From contig CAYMIJ010000022.1 in assembly GCA_964390465.1 (NCBI GenBank), forward strand, positions 1 through 36,300: a DNA stretch of 36,300 nucleotides. Reading direction: 5' to 3'. This DNA is from JADZAI01 sp964390465. Its GTDB lineage: Bacteria > Pseudomonadota > Alphaproteobacteria > Micropepsales > Micropepsaceae. Numbering within the stretch: position 1 is the stretch's first letter; each line of letters opens with the position of its first letter. The position numbers and the translations under genes were made by a program. Below, in pieces: positions 24,314 to 32,115 of this stretch. Below the pieces are notes generated by a model. That model was not told the origin of the DNA, did not search any database, and saw nothing but the letters and a program-made list of their open reading frames with translations.

Positions 24314-24913
24314 GTGATCTGGACGCTGGACGAAGGCGATAAGAAAGACGAGAAGCCCGAAACCCCGGCGCTGCCGCCGGTGGCACAGGCGCTCTACAAG
24401 GCGCGCACCATCCTGTTGTTCGGCGAGATCAACGACAAGCTGGCCGAGCGTGTATGCGCCCAGCTTCTCGCCTATTCGGCAGAGGGCGAGGGCGACGTCA
24501 AGATCATCATCAATTCACCCGGCGGCCACGTCGAAAGTGGCGACACGATCCACGATATGATTTCCTTCGTGAAGCCACAGGTGAAGGTCATCGGTACGGG
24601 CTGGGTTGCGAGCGCAGGCGCGCACATTTTCCTCGGAGCGAAAAAAGAAAACCGTTACTGCCTGCCCAATACGCGCTTTATGCTGCATCAGCCGCTTGGT
24701 GGCACGCGCGGTCAGGCGTCTGACATCCAGATCGAGGCGGAAGAGATCATCAAGATGCGCAAGCGCATCAACGCCATCATCGCCCGCGAAACGGGCCAGC
24801 CCCTTGATAAGGTCGATGTTGATACCGACCGCAATTTCTGGATGGGGCCTGAAGATGCCAAGGCCTATGGCATCGTTACCCACATCATCTCCAACATCTC
24901 AGAACTGGGATAA
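24314..24913 (+). CDS. ClpP-type ATP-dependent protease proteolytic subunit
   Basis: A 199-residue ClpP-fold serine peptidase that works with an AAA+ unfoldase such as ClpX or ClpA. The catalytic triad is visible: Ser100 in GWVASAGAHIF, His125 in FMLHQPLGG and Asp172 in DTDRNFWM. Other ClpP blocks are ARTILLFGEIN, IINSPGGHVESG and MRKRINAIIARETGQ. The GTG 24314 start is preceded by GGAG 6 bases away, so I prefer it to the ATG at 24254 (which would add 20 unconserved residues and has no ribosome site). The surroundings of the active Ser (VASAGA instead of AASMGA) and the Lys-rich loop differ from house-keeping ClpP, so it is probably a second ClpP paralogue. No clpX or lon is adjacent; a GH13 gene follows 6 bases downstream. 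Confidence 0.85.
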   Translation: MIWTLDEGDKKDEKPETPALPPVAQALYKARTILLFGEINDKLAERVCAQLLAYSAEGEGDVKIIINSPGGHVESGDTIHDMISFVKPQVKVIGTGWVASAGAHIFLGAKKENRYCLPNTRFMLHQPLGGTRGQASDIQIEAEEIIKMRKRINAIIARETGQPLDKVDVDTDRNFWMGPEDAKAYGIVTHIISNISELG

Positions 24914-24919
24914 GGGTCG

Positions 24920-26524
24920 ATGACCGCGCCATGGTGGAAAGGGGCGGTCGTCTACCAGATCTATCCGCGCAGTTTTCAGGATAGCGACGGCGACGGGGTG
25001 GGCGACCTCACCGGCGTGCTGTCGCGCCTCCCTTACATTAAGGCGCTCGGCGCAGACGCTGTCTGGCTTTCGCCCGTCCATCCCACCCCGAACAGGGATT
25101 TCGGCTACGACGTTTCCGACTTCAACGATGTCTCACACGAAATGGGGGGCATGGGCGCGTTTGAAGCCCTGCTGTCTGCCCTCCATGAAAAGGGCATCCG
25201 GCTCATTCTTGATGAGGTTCTGGCCCACACATCAGAGCGCCACCCCTGGTTTGTGGAAAGCCTGACGGGCGAAAAGGGCAAGAAAGCCGACTGGTATGTC
25301 TGGGTCGATGCCCATGACGATGGCACAGCGCCGAACAACTGGCTCAGTGTCTTCGGCGGCCCCGCATGGTCGTATCACCCGGCCCGTCGCAAGCACTACT
25401 TCCACAAGTTCCTGAAAAGTCAGCCCAAGCTCAACTGGCGCAATGCCGAAGCAAAGGCGGCGGCGCTTGAGGTGCTGCGTTTCTGGTTGCGCAAAGGCGT
25501 CGATGGTTTCCGTCTCGATGTCGCCAATTCCTATCTGCACGATGATCGCCTGCGCGATAATCCAGCTATCCCGCCCAATATGCGCTCCAAGCATCAATGG
25601 GCGCATGCGCCCAACATGCAGCGCCGCATCCATGACTCGAACCTGCCGGAAAACCGCAAAGTGCTCGATGAAGTGCGTGCTGTGGTCGAAGGCTTTGAGA
25701 ACCGATTTGTATTCGGCGAGTTTTCAGAAGAACCGGGGCTGATCGGCGAATTCTGTGGCGCGACCCATGGCCTGCAATCGGGCTATACGTTCACGTTTCT
25801 GGACGATCATACGTTCTCGCCCTCCATCTTCGCGGCCTATTACCGCTTCCTCAAAGATCGCCCGCATGTGTGGCCATGCGTGACCTTCTCCAACCACGAT
25901 GTCTCGCGCACCCTCAGCCGTTACGGCGGCGGCAAGCGCGATGATGCCCTTGCGAAACTCGCACTCACACTGCTGATGACGCTGAAGGGCACGGTGCTGC
26001 TCTATCAGGGCGAAGAACTGGGGCTGGGCGACGGTGACATCAGTGCCGAGCAACTGCGCGATCCGGTGGGTGAGCTGTATTATCCTTATGGCAAAGGCCG
26101 CGACCCGGTGCGTACCCCCATGCCATGGCACGCCGGCCAGCCCCATGCAGGCTTCAGCACGGCACAGCCATGGCTGCCGGTCGATCCCGTTCATGCCGCA
26201 ATGGCGGCAGACGTGCAGGAAGCCGACCCGGATTCGGTGCTCGCTTTCACGCGTCAACTCATCGCTGAGCGGCGCAATTATCCAGCGCTCGTCATCGGCG
26301 ACATCGACATCATTGAAGCGAACGACAAGGTGCTGGCTTTCCGCCGCTTCACTGAGGAACAGAGCATCCTCTGCGTATTCAACCTCTCGCGCGAGCCCGC
26401 CGTCTATCCGCTGGGACCTCAGACCAACATCTCGCCCTTTGAGTTTGGCTGCGGCGGCTGGGGCTTTGGCGGCGGCGGCCTCGCGATGAAACCGCTCTCA
26501 GCCTTTGTCGGTCAGTTGGGCTGA
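24920..26524 (+). CDS. Alpha-glucosidase, glycoside hydrolase family 13
   Basis: A 534-residue cytoplasmic GH13 enzyme that releases glucose from alpha-linked oligosaccharides or sucrose-like substrates. It opens with WWKGAVVYQIYPRSFQDSDGDGVGDL cut here as WWKGAVVYQIYPRSF and DGDGVGDL. The catalytic residues are Asp200 (GFRLDVAN), Glu267 (FGEFSE) and Asp327 (SNHDVSR). The calcium-type loop is not obvious. The early motif LDEVLAHTSERHPWF (His103) is like that of oligo-1,6-glucosidase and AglA-type enzymes, so the exact linkage is uncertain. The gene begins 6 bases after the ClpP stop and ends overlapping the convergent scaffold gene by 13 bases. Confidence 0.9.
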   Translation: MTAPWWKGAVVYQIYPRSFQDSDGDGVGDLTGVLSRLPYIKALGADAVWLSPVHPTPNRDFGYDVSDFNDVSHEMGGMGAFEALLSALHEKGIRLILDEVLAHTSERHPWFVESLTGEKGKKADWYVWVDAHDDGTAPNNWLSVFGGPAWSYHPARRKHYFHKFLKSQPKLNWRNAEAKAAALEVLRFWLRKGVDGFRLDVANSYLHDDRLRDNPAIPPNMRSKHQWAHAPNMQRRIHDSNLPENRKVLDEVRAVVEGFENRFVFGEFSEEPGLIGEFCGATHGLQSGYTFTFLDDHTFSPSIFAAYYRFLKDRPHVWPCVTFSNHDVSRTLSRYGGGKRDDALAKLALTLLMTLKGTVLLYQGEELGLGDGDISAEQLRDPVGELYYPYGKGRDPVRTPMPWHAGQPHAGFSTAQPWLPVDPVHAAMAADVQEADPDSVLAFTRQLIAERRNYPALVIGDIDIIEANDKVLAFRRFTEEQSILCVFNLSREPAVYPLGPQTNISPFEFGCGGWGFGGGGLAMKPLSAFVGQLG

Positions 26525-26943
26525 CCGCAATCCTTCAACGCTTTTTCGAGTGCCTCAATCGGCAGCAACACACAGGAATGACGGCTGCGATAGGTGCTGG
26601 CTGGTTTGAAGACTTCATACGCCGCCCACACACCGTCAGGATTATCGCCGCCATTCAGCATATCGGTCACCGCCGTTTTTATCGCGGTGATATCAAAAGC
26701 CGAACAACCCTTGGCATGTTCACTGAGCAGCGAGGCTGATGCCTGCACCAGCACGCAGCCTTTCAACTCATTGGCACACGCTGCAATTCTGCTAGCGCCA
26801 TCAAGCTGCACATCAAACGTGACAACATCACCGCACATGGCGTTGGCCTCGCGCCCGGAACAGCAGGGGCCACTCAGGCGCCCTGCGCCATGCGCTGCAC
26901 CGGCCAGCTTCAGCAGGGCCTTCTGATACAGTTCATCACTCAT
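26512..26943 (-). CDS. NifU/IscU-type iron-sulfur cluster assembly scaffold protein
   Basis: A 143-residue scaffold of the NifU N-terminal/IscU family, which builds Fe-S clusters on three cysteines. Cys37 with Asp39 (AMCGDVV), Cys63 (KGCVLVQASAS) and Cys124 (RHSCVLLP) occupy the canonical ligand positions. It is more divergent than typical IscU and carries extra cysteines (27, 28, 56, 80, 139). Its start ATG 26943 overlaps the stop of the XdhC-MobA gene by 4 bases, so it is the last gene of a minus-strand operon with Mo-hydroxylase maturation factors. A role in assembling a cluster for a molybdenum enzyme is inference from this context. Confidence 0.82.
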   Translation of the reverse strand: MSDELYQKALLKLAGAAHGAGRLSGPCCSGREANAMCGDVVTFDVQLDGASRIAACANELKGCVLVQASASLLSEHAKGCSAFDITAIKTAVTDMLNGGDNPDGVWAAYEVFKPASTYRSRHSCVLLPIEALEKALKDCGQPN

Positions 26944-28241
26944 GGCATGTCGCCTCGGATGGCCGCGAGATCAGCTTCGGTGTCAGCATCGATCAAAACG
27001 CCCGCGCCGCATTCCACTTCGATTACCGCATCGCGCGCGGAAGCCATGATGGACCGCGCGCCGCTATCGCCGCTTAGTTTGGCAATCTCGGCAAAGTAAC
27101 GGCGCGGCCACAAAACGGGATTGCCGCGTTTGCCATTATGAACAGGTGCGACGATCGCCTCACGGTCAGAATGGGCAACAAGTGCTTTGATGTCGGAAAC
27201 TGTCACACGCGGCATGTCACCCAGCATCACCAGTGCGCCGATATTTGTCTCCGGCACCGCTGCAATGCCCGCCTTCAGCGAAGCACTCAGCCCATCCAGA
27301 TAGTCCGGGTTGCGGATGATCGTGACTGGCAGACCGCGCAGCGCCTCGCCCACACGGGCGGCTTCGTGCCCCGTCACCACGATAACGGATGACAGACCGC
27401 CCGCCAGCGCGGTTTCGACAGTGCGGCGTATCATCGGCTGGCCGTCAATATCGGCCAGCATCTTCATTGCGCCCATGCGCGTGGAACGGCCAGCCGCCAG
27501 CACCACACCCGCAACCGGCCGTGTGTCAATCATGGGTCTGGGCACATCAACCTTAGCTGCGCCAAAGCGCCGCACATCATGGCGCAGCACATCGACAATC
27601 TCGGCAACAATCGACACGGCGATTTCAGCGGGTGTCAGCGCACCTATGTCGAGCCCGACCGGGCCGCTGATGCGATGCGTGTTTTGCGCTCCAGCCTCGC
27701 TCAACCGTTTCGTGCGCGCCGCATGTGTTTTGCGTGAGCCAAGCGCACCGATGTAAAATGCGTCACTCGCCAGTGCAGCCAGCAAGGCTGGGTCATCCAG
27801 CTTGGGATCATGCGTCAGCGCAACCAGTGCCGTGCGCGGGGTTAGCCCCACGGATGCCAGCGCCTCATCCGGCCATTCGGTAACAAGGCGGGCGCCCGGA
27901 AAACGCTCTGCTGTTGCAAAAGCCGTGCGCGGATCAATCACCGTGACATCCCATCCCAGTGCTGCGGCCATCTGGTTCAGCGGTTGGGCAATATGCACAG
28001 CGCCCATGATGATCAGACGCAGCGCCGGATTGAAGACATTGAGAAACCAGTCCTCGCCATCCCATTTGAATGGTGTGCTCGCATCCCGCGCGGCGGCTTC
28101 AGCCGCACGCTGCGCCAAACCATCACCCGGACGCGATGGATCAATCAGGCGCTCGGTACCATCGCTCAGCCGCGTGGCCAGCACCAGCGCGCGCCCTTCT
28201 GCCGCCGCGGTCGTGAGTGCGGTCAAAGTCTCGCGCTTCAC
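26940..28241 (-). CDS. XdhC-type maturation domain fused to MobA-like cytidylyltransferase
   Basis: A 433-residue fusion. Residues about 1-235 hold the XdhC C-terminal (Rossmann-like) part: LRLIIMGAVHIAQPLNQM, VTVIDPRTAF, ALVALTHDPKLD and FYIGALGSRKTHAARTKRL. From about 247 on is a nucleotidyltransferase of the MobA/MocA type with GVVLAAGRSTRMG, LADIDGQPMI, RNPDYLDGLSASLKAG, VMLGDMPRV and RGNPVLWPR. The pair should insert or protect the molybdopterin cofactor and make its cytidine form, as for CO-dehydrogenase-like enzymes. It starts with GTG 28241, overlapping the stop of a separate small XdhC gene, and it precedes the scaffold gene. The expected enzyme large subunit is not found in the window. 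Confidence 0.9.
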   Translation of the reverse strand: MKRETLTALTTAAAEGRALVLATRLSDGTERLIDPSRPGDGLAQRAAEAAARDASTPFKWDGEDWFLNVFNPALRLIIMGAVHIAQPLNQMAAALGWDVTVIDPRTAFATAERFPGARLVTEWPDEALASVGLTPRTALVALTHDPKLDDPALLAALASDAFYIGALGSRKTHAARTKRLSEAGAQNTHRISGPVGLDIGALTPAEIAVSIVAEIVDVLRHDVRRFGAAKVDVPRPMIDTRPVAGVVLAAGRSTRMGAMKMLADIDGQPMIRRTVETALAGGLSSVIVVTGHEAARVGEALRGLPVTIIRNPDYLDGLSASLKAGIAAVPETNIGALVMLGDMPRVTVSDIKALVAHSDREAIVAPVHNGKRGNPVLWPRRYFAEIAKLSGDSGARSIMASARDAVIEVECGAGVLIDADTEADLAAIRGDMP

Positions 28242-28555
28242 GAAACAACCTCGACAAACACGTCGATCTTTCCGCCGCAGGCGAGGCCCACTTGCCAGGC
28301 CTGATCGTTCGTCACGCCGAACGATATCAGTCGCGGCTTGCCATCTGCCAACACCAGTCTGGCTTCTGCTGCCACCGCGCCTTCGACACAGCCACCTGAA
28401 ACTGACCCGACAAACGCGCCGCCGTCATTGATGGCGAGCTGACTGCCGGCAGGGCGGGGGGCTGAGCCCCAGGTGCGCACGACAGTTGCCAGCGCCACTT
28501 TGTGACCACTCGCCAACCAACGTTCTGCCTGATCGAGAACAGCGGGATCTTTCAT
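28238..28555 (-). CDS. XdhC/CoxI family N-terminal domain protein
   Basis: A 105-residue protein equal to the N-terminal part of XdhC/CoxI: residues run WLASGHKVALATVVRTWGSAP, cut to VALATVVRTWGSAPRPAGS, then FVGSVSGGCVEGAVAAEA and the C-terminal GLACGGKIDVFVEVV. The GSVSGGCVE and LACGGKI motifs hold conserved cysteines used by the family in sulfurating or loading the Mo cofactor. It is the first gene of the minus-strand operon and overlaps the XdhC-MobA start by 4 bases. Here the usual single XdhC is split, with its C-terminal half fused to MobA. Confidence 0.9.
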   Translation of the reverse strand: MKDPAVLDQAERWLASGHKVALATVVRTWGSAPRPAGSQLAINDGGAFVGSVSGGCVEGAVAAEARLVLADGKPRLISFGVTNDQAWQVGLACGGKIDVFVEVVS

Positions 28556-28639
28556 GCGTCACCTTTCCGCAACGGCATGACGAATGCGGTGGACAGGCGC
28601 GCCGAAGTCTGGCGGATGGCACTGAGCAGGACATCGATC

Positions 28640-29560
28640 ATGGACGCCGAGGTTAAAGCAGCAGCGCCTGAAGCGGAAGCCGTTGGCGCACCGAAACGCA
28701 GCACAGCGCTCGGCATGGCCTGCATGGCGGCGGCGGCCTTCCTGTTCATGTTTGGAAACGCGATCATCAAGCTGCTGGCCGCATCAGGCATCCATCCGAT
28801 TGAGATCGTCTTTTTCCGCAGCGCCTTCTCGCTGGTGCTGCTCGCGCCTTTTGTTCTGCGAAACAAGGCGCTGCTGCGCACCATGCGTCTGAAGCTGCAT
28901 GTCACGCGCGGCATGGTTCAGGCCGTTTCGATGATGATGTTTTTCGTCGGGCTTTCAAAAGTCACGCTCGTTGAAGCAACTGCGCTGGAGTTCACCTCAC
29001 CGCTCTTTGCCACAATATTCGCGATGATCTTCATGGGCGAACGGGTGCGGGCACGGCGCATCATCGCGCTGTCTCTGGGCTTTGCGGGTGCACTCATCGC
29101 ACTGCGCCCCGGCTTTGCTGACATCACCGTGGGACATTGGCTTATTCTGGCCGCGTCTATTCTGTGGGCGGGTGTGCTGCTCATGATCCGCGCACTGTCC
29201 AGAACAGAAGGGGCTATCACCCAATCGGTCTATATGGGCCTCATCCTCACGCCCATCTCGTGCATCGCGGCATCGTTCGTTTGGGTCACGCCCGATCTTC
29301 ATCAGCTTGTTCTGCTTCTGACGGTGGGCACCACAGCAACGCTTGGCCAGTATCTGTTTGCACAGGCTTTCCGCTTGGCTGAAATGACAGCCGTCCTACC
29401 GCTCGATTTCACAAAACTCATCTGGTCTTCTGCGATCGGCTATCTGGTATTTCACACATTGCCTGATGCCTTTGTGGTGCTGGGCGGCGCGATCATCTTC
29501 GCGGCGGGCGCATACATCACATTGCGCGAGGCACAGTTGCAGCGCCAAAAGCGGATTTAG
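28640..29560 (+). CDS. DMT family (EamA) transporter
   Basis: A 306-residue inner-membrane protein with about ten helices in two EamA repeats. It opens with an Ala/Glu-rich tail, then MAAAAFLFMFGNAIIKLLA, FFRSAFSLVLLAPFVL, LEFTSPLFATIFAMIFMGE and ALSLGFAGALIALRPGF, closing with VVLGGAIIFAAGAYITLREA. Such proteins export or import amino acids or other metabolites; the substrate is unknown. I chose ATG 28640, with AGGA 9 bases upstream; the frame stays open to 28502 inside the divergent XdhC gene, with other ATGs at 28577 and 28619. It starts 85 bases from the divergent operon. Confidence 0.88.
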   Translation: MDAEVKAAAPEAEAVGAPKRSTALGMACMAAAAFLFMFGNAIIKLLAASGIHPIEIVFFRSAFSLVLLAPFVLRNKALLRTMRLKLHVTRGMVQAVSMMMFFVGLSKVTLVEATALEFTSPLFATIFAMIFMGERVRARRIIALSLGFAGALIALRPGFADITVGHWLILAASILWAGVLLMIRALSRTEGAITQSVYMGLILTPISCIAASFVWVTPDLHQLVLLLTVGTTATLGQYLFAQAFRLAEMTAVLPLDFTKLIWSSAIGYLVFHTLPDAFVVLGGAIIFAAGAYITLREAQLQRQKRI

Positions 29561-29637
29561 CGCTTCTTTTACCTTGTTCTTTCACCCGGACTTCACAGGC
29601 ACTGAGGCATGATTTCCCATAGATACGGGGAAAAAGA

Positions 29638-30162
29638 ATGTCTTCTGCCAATAAACGGATCTCTGTTACGCCAGCCGCACAGGCACAGTTTGAAGAAGCG
29701 CCCATCAAGCCCGAATGGGTGCTGGATGGGCAGCCCAAGGCGCGTGTTGCGCAACTGTCGGCCAGTGCGGATCGGCTTGGCTCCACGTTTTACTGGGACT
29801 GCACAGAAGGCAAATTCAACTGGCGCTTTAACAGCGACGAAACCGTCACCATTCTGGAAGGCAGCGTCATCGTGACCGCTGATGGCCAACCGCGACGCCT
29901 CAGCCCCGGCGACACGGCTTATTTCCCGGCAGGCAGCACATCAGTTTGGCACGTTGAACGCTATGTGCGCAAAGTCGCGTTCATCCGCGAGGCCAACCCG
30001 TTCCCGTTCAATTATGCCGTGCGCGCATGGCGCAAGCTGCTACGCCTGCTCAGCGGTGACAAACCGGGGGCCGTATTCGGCCAGCCTGTCTCAACCGCTC
30101 CCGAGAGCGCGGGCCACGGCGCGCCGGGCCATCACGCCGGTCAGGTGCGCGCGATAGGCTGA
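29638..30162 (+). CDS. Cupin domain protein (DUF861/EutQ-like)
   Basis: A 174-residue protein with one cupin barrel: GSTFYWDCTEGKFNWRF, ETVTILEGSVIVTADG, RRLSPGDTAYFPAGSTSVWHVE and VRKVAFIRE, the core residues of the DUF861 cupins. The GRF-type metal-binding histidines are mostly missing, apart from a His in SVWHVE, so enzymatic function is doubtful. After the barrel a basic helix (RAWRKLLRLLSGD) is followed by a low-complexity tail. Start ATG 29638 has a GGGGAAAAAG site. The last 72 bases are antisense to the conserved end of the FAD-subunit gene, so the C-terminal tail may be a late extension. Confidence 0.82.
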   Translation: MSSANKRISVTPAAQAQFEEAPIKPEWVLDGQPKARVAQLSASADRLGSTFYWDCTEGKFNWRFNSDETVTILEGSVIVTADGQPRRLSPGDTAYFPAGSTSVWHVERYVRKVAFIREANPFPFNYAVRAWRKLLRLLSGDKPGAVFGQPVSTAPESAGHGAPGHHAGQVRAIG

Positions 30163-30894
30163 TGTCGCGTGCAGGTCGGCGTTCAGCCCGTCCTCGCCCT
30201 GCACGATGCCTTCCAGCGCATCAGTCGTGAATGACCGCATAAGCACGGCTTCCATTGCCTGCTGACGGAACACGCTGGGCGCTGCACCTGTCACTGCCAC
30301 GCGCACGCCCTTCGTGAATTGAGCCACGAACACACCCACAACAGCATAGCGCGAGGCGGGGTTGCGAAACTTCTCGTATGCCGCCCGTTCGGGCACCGGG
30401 AAATCAACCCGCTTCACAATCTCGCCAGCCTCCAGCGCGGTTTCAAACATGCCGGTGAAGAAGTCATCTGCCGCAATCGCGCGCCGTGTCGTGTGCACGG
30501 TCGCGTTCAATGCCAGCACGGCGGCGGGATAATCGGCTGACGGGTCCGCATTGGCGATAGACCCGCCCAGCGTGCCGCGATGACGCACATGCGGATCACC
30601 GATCATCCCGGCAAGCGCAGCAAGGGCAGGGATGGCCCGGCGCACGTCCGCCGACTGGGCGACATCCGCATGGCACATGCCGCCCCCAATGCTCAGCACA
30701 TTCTCCTGAAGCGCAATGCCTTTGAGTTCGCCAATCCGGCTCAGGTCAATCAGATCAGTCGGATTGGCCAAACGCTGTTTCAGTGTAGGGATCAGCGTGT
30801 GCCCACCACCCAGAAACTTGGGGTCATCGGCCGCCGCGAACAGTTTTTCGGCTTCGGCCAGTGAGGCGGGGCGGTGATAGGCGAATGCATACAT
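30091..30894 (-). CDS. FAD-binding subunit of a xanthine dehydrogenase/CO dehydrogenase-type enzyme (CoxM-like)
   Basis: A 267-residue FAD subunit of the molybdenum hydroxylase family, which carries electrons from the 2Fe-2S clusters to the acceptor. Binding motifs are FLGGGHTLIP (about residues 27-36, the AGGHSLIP motif) and RGTLGGSIANADPSADYPA (about 109-127, TLGGS and the second FAD loop). The C-terminal LTGVMARRAVARAL is the usual CoxM ending. Start ATG 30894 has GAGGG 7 bases upstream. It follows the CoxS-like gene 10 bases downstream in the minus-strand order CoxG-CoxS-CoxM. The molybdopterin-binding large subunit is not present after it; instead the convergent cupin gene overlaps its end. 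Confidence 0.93.
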   Translation of the reverse strand: MYAFAYHRPASLAEAEKLFAAADDPKFLGGGHTLIPTLKQRLANPTDLIDLSRIGELKGIALQENVLSIGGGMCHADVAQSADVRRAIPALAALAGMIGDPHVRHRGTLGGSIANADPSADYPAAVLALNATVHTTRRAIAADDFFTGMFETALEAGEIVKRVDFPVPERAAYEKFRNPASRYAVVGVFVAQFTKGVRVAVTGAAPSVFRQQAMEAVLMRSFTTDALEGIVQGEDGLNADLHATSAYRAHLTGVMARRAVARALGSG

Positions 30895-30904
30895 CGCTGT
30901 GCCC

Positions 30905-31384
30905 TCAACCCGCCGACCCACGCATCGTGGCGCTCGCCGCCGCGATGGAAGTCACGATGTTCTGATAACCGGTGCAGCGGCAGAAGTTCCCTTCAAGCTC
31001 AGCACGAATGGTCGCTTCATCAAGACCTTCAGGATGACGGCGGATCATATCAACCGCGCACATGATCATGCCCGGCGTGCAGAAACCGCACTGCAGCCCA
31101 TGATGCTCACGGAACGCTTCCTGCACAGGATGCAGTTTGCCATCCTGCGCCAGCCCCTCAATGGTCAGCACCTCCGCGCCTGCGGCCTGAACGGCCAGCA
31201 TGGTGCATGATTTCACAGCGACGCCATCCACATGCACCACACAGGCACCACACTGGCTCGTGTCACACCCCACATGCGTGCCCGTCAGGTGCAGCTTTTC
31301 TCGCAGAAACTCGACCAGCAGAGTCCGTGGCTCAACATCGGCTGAGGCAGGCTTGCCGTTCACCGTCATGGCAACGGTCGTCAT
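30905..31384 (-). CDS. (2Fe-2S) subunit of a xanthine dehydrogenase/CO dehydrogenase-type enzyme (CoxS-like)
   Basis: A 159-residue iron-sulfur subunit with two 2Fe-2S sites. The plant-ferredoxin-type cluster uses Cys40, Cys45, Cys48 and Cys60 (GCDTSQCGACVVHV region). The second uses Cys99, Cys102, Cys135 and Cys137 (QCGFCTPGM and NFCRCTGY). It should pass electrons from the Mo site to the FAD subunit. Start ATG 31384 is the only Met near the conserved N-terminus; the open frame upstream overlaps coxG. It lies between coxG and coxM, on the same strand, with 62 bases before it and 10 after it. Confidence 0.95.
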   Translation of the reverse strand: MTTVAMTVNGKPASADVEPRTLLVEFLREKLHLTGTHVGCDTSQCGACVVHVDGVAVKSCTMLAVQAAGAEVLTIEGLAQDGKLHPVQEAFREHHGLQCGFCTPGMIMCAVDMIRRHPEGLDEATIRAELEGNFCRCTGYQNIVTSIAAASATMRGSAG

Positions 31385-31446
31385 GTGGAACTCCAGAAAT
31401 AACAATGGTGCAGACTGTGAAGGGCAGTGCGGTGTGTCGTCAACCG

Positions 31447-32016
31447 CTACCGCAGTGCCAGGGCCACGACAATCAACGCAGCAACGACTGCGATCAGCCC
31501 GGCGGCCCATATCAGCGGTGGCAGACCGCCCACAGGGCGCTCAATTGCAGCGCCTGTTTGGGCGTCAACGGCCTGCACAGATCCGAAGCCTGACGAAAAT
31601 CGTTCGAAGAACTCGTCCGCCAGCTTGCGGGCCACGCCGTCGATCAGGCGTTGGCCGATCTGGGCGATCTTGCCGCCGACCGTCGCCTTGACCGCATAGA
31701 CCAAGCGTGTGCCGCCCTGATCGGGGATCAGCTCAACCTTCGCTTCACCCTTGGCGAAGCCGGCGGGGCCACCTGTGCCTTCACCACGGATCGTATAGGA
31801 ATATGGCGGGTTGAGGTCATGCAGGCTCACCTTGCCTTTGAACCGTGCCTTGACCGGCCCGATAGACTGGGTGGCTACAGCCTCAAACTCCGTTTCGGAT
31901 ACCATGGACAGGCTCTCGCAGCCGGGCAGGGCGGCTTTCAGCCGCTCGGGGTCGTTGAGCGCAGCCCATACAGCCTCAGGCTGGGCGGGGACCTGATAGG
32001 CGCCGTTTAAGTCCAT
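31447..32016 (-). CDS. CO dehydrogenase subunit G-type (CoxG, SRPBCC) protein
   Basis: A 189-residue CoxG protein. The SRPBCC domain opens MDLNGAYQVPAQPEAVWAAL and includes LPGCESL, FKGKVSLHDLNPPYSYTI and GGTRLVYAVKATVGGKIAQIG, with a C-terminal membrane anchor LPPLIWAAGLIAVVAALIVV. CoxG is thought to anchor CO-dehydrogenase-like enzymes to the membrane or bind quinone or substrate. Start ATG 32016 has a strong GGGAGAG site 6 bases upstream. It heads the minus-strand set CoxG-CoxS-CoxM and diverges from the cold-shock gene, with 99 bases between starts. Confidence 0.92.
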   Translation of the reverse strand: MDLNGAYQVPAQPEAVWAALNDPERLKAALPGCESLSMVSETEFEAVATQSIGPVKARFKGKVSLHDLNPPYSYTIRGEGTGGPAGFAKGEAKVELIPDQGGTRLVYAVKATVGGKIAQIGQRLIDGVARKLADEFFERFSSGFGSVQAVDAQTGAAIERPVGGLPPLIWAAGLIAVVAALIVVALALR

Positions 32017-32115
32017 GGCACTCTCCCTCGAAATGTTCTGATACCCCATCTTCCCATTCCGAAACAATGTGTTACGGTGCGCAAGGTAGAGTGGCTTCGC
32101 GTTGGGGGTTGAGGG

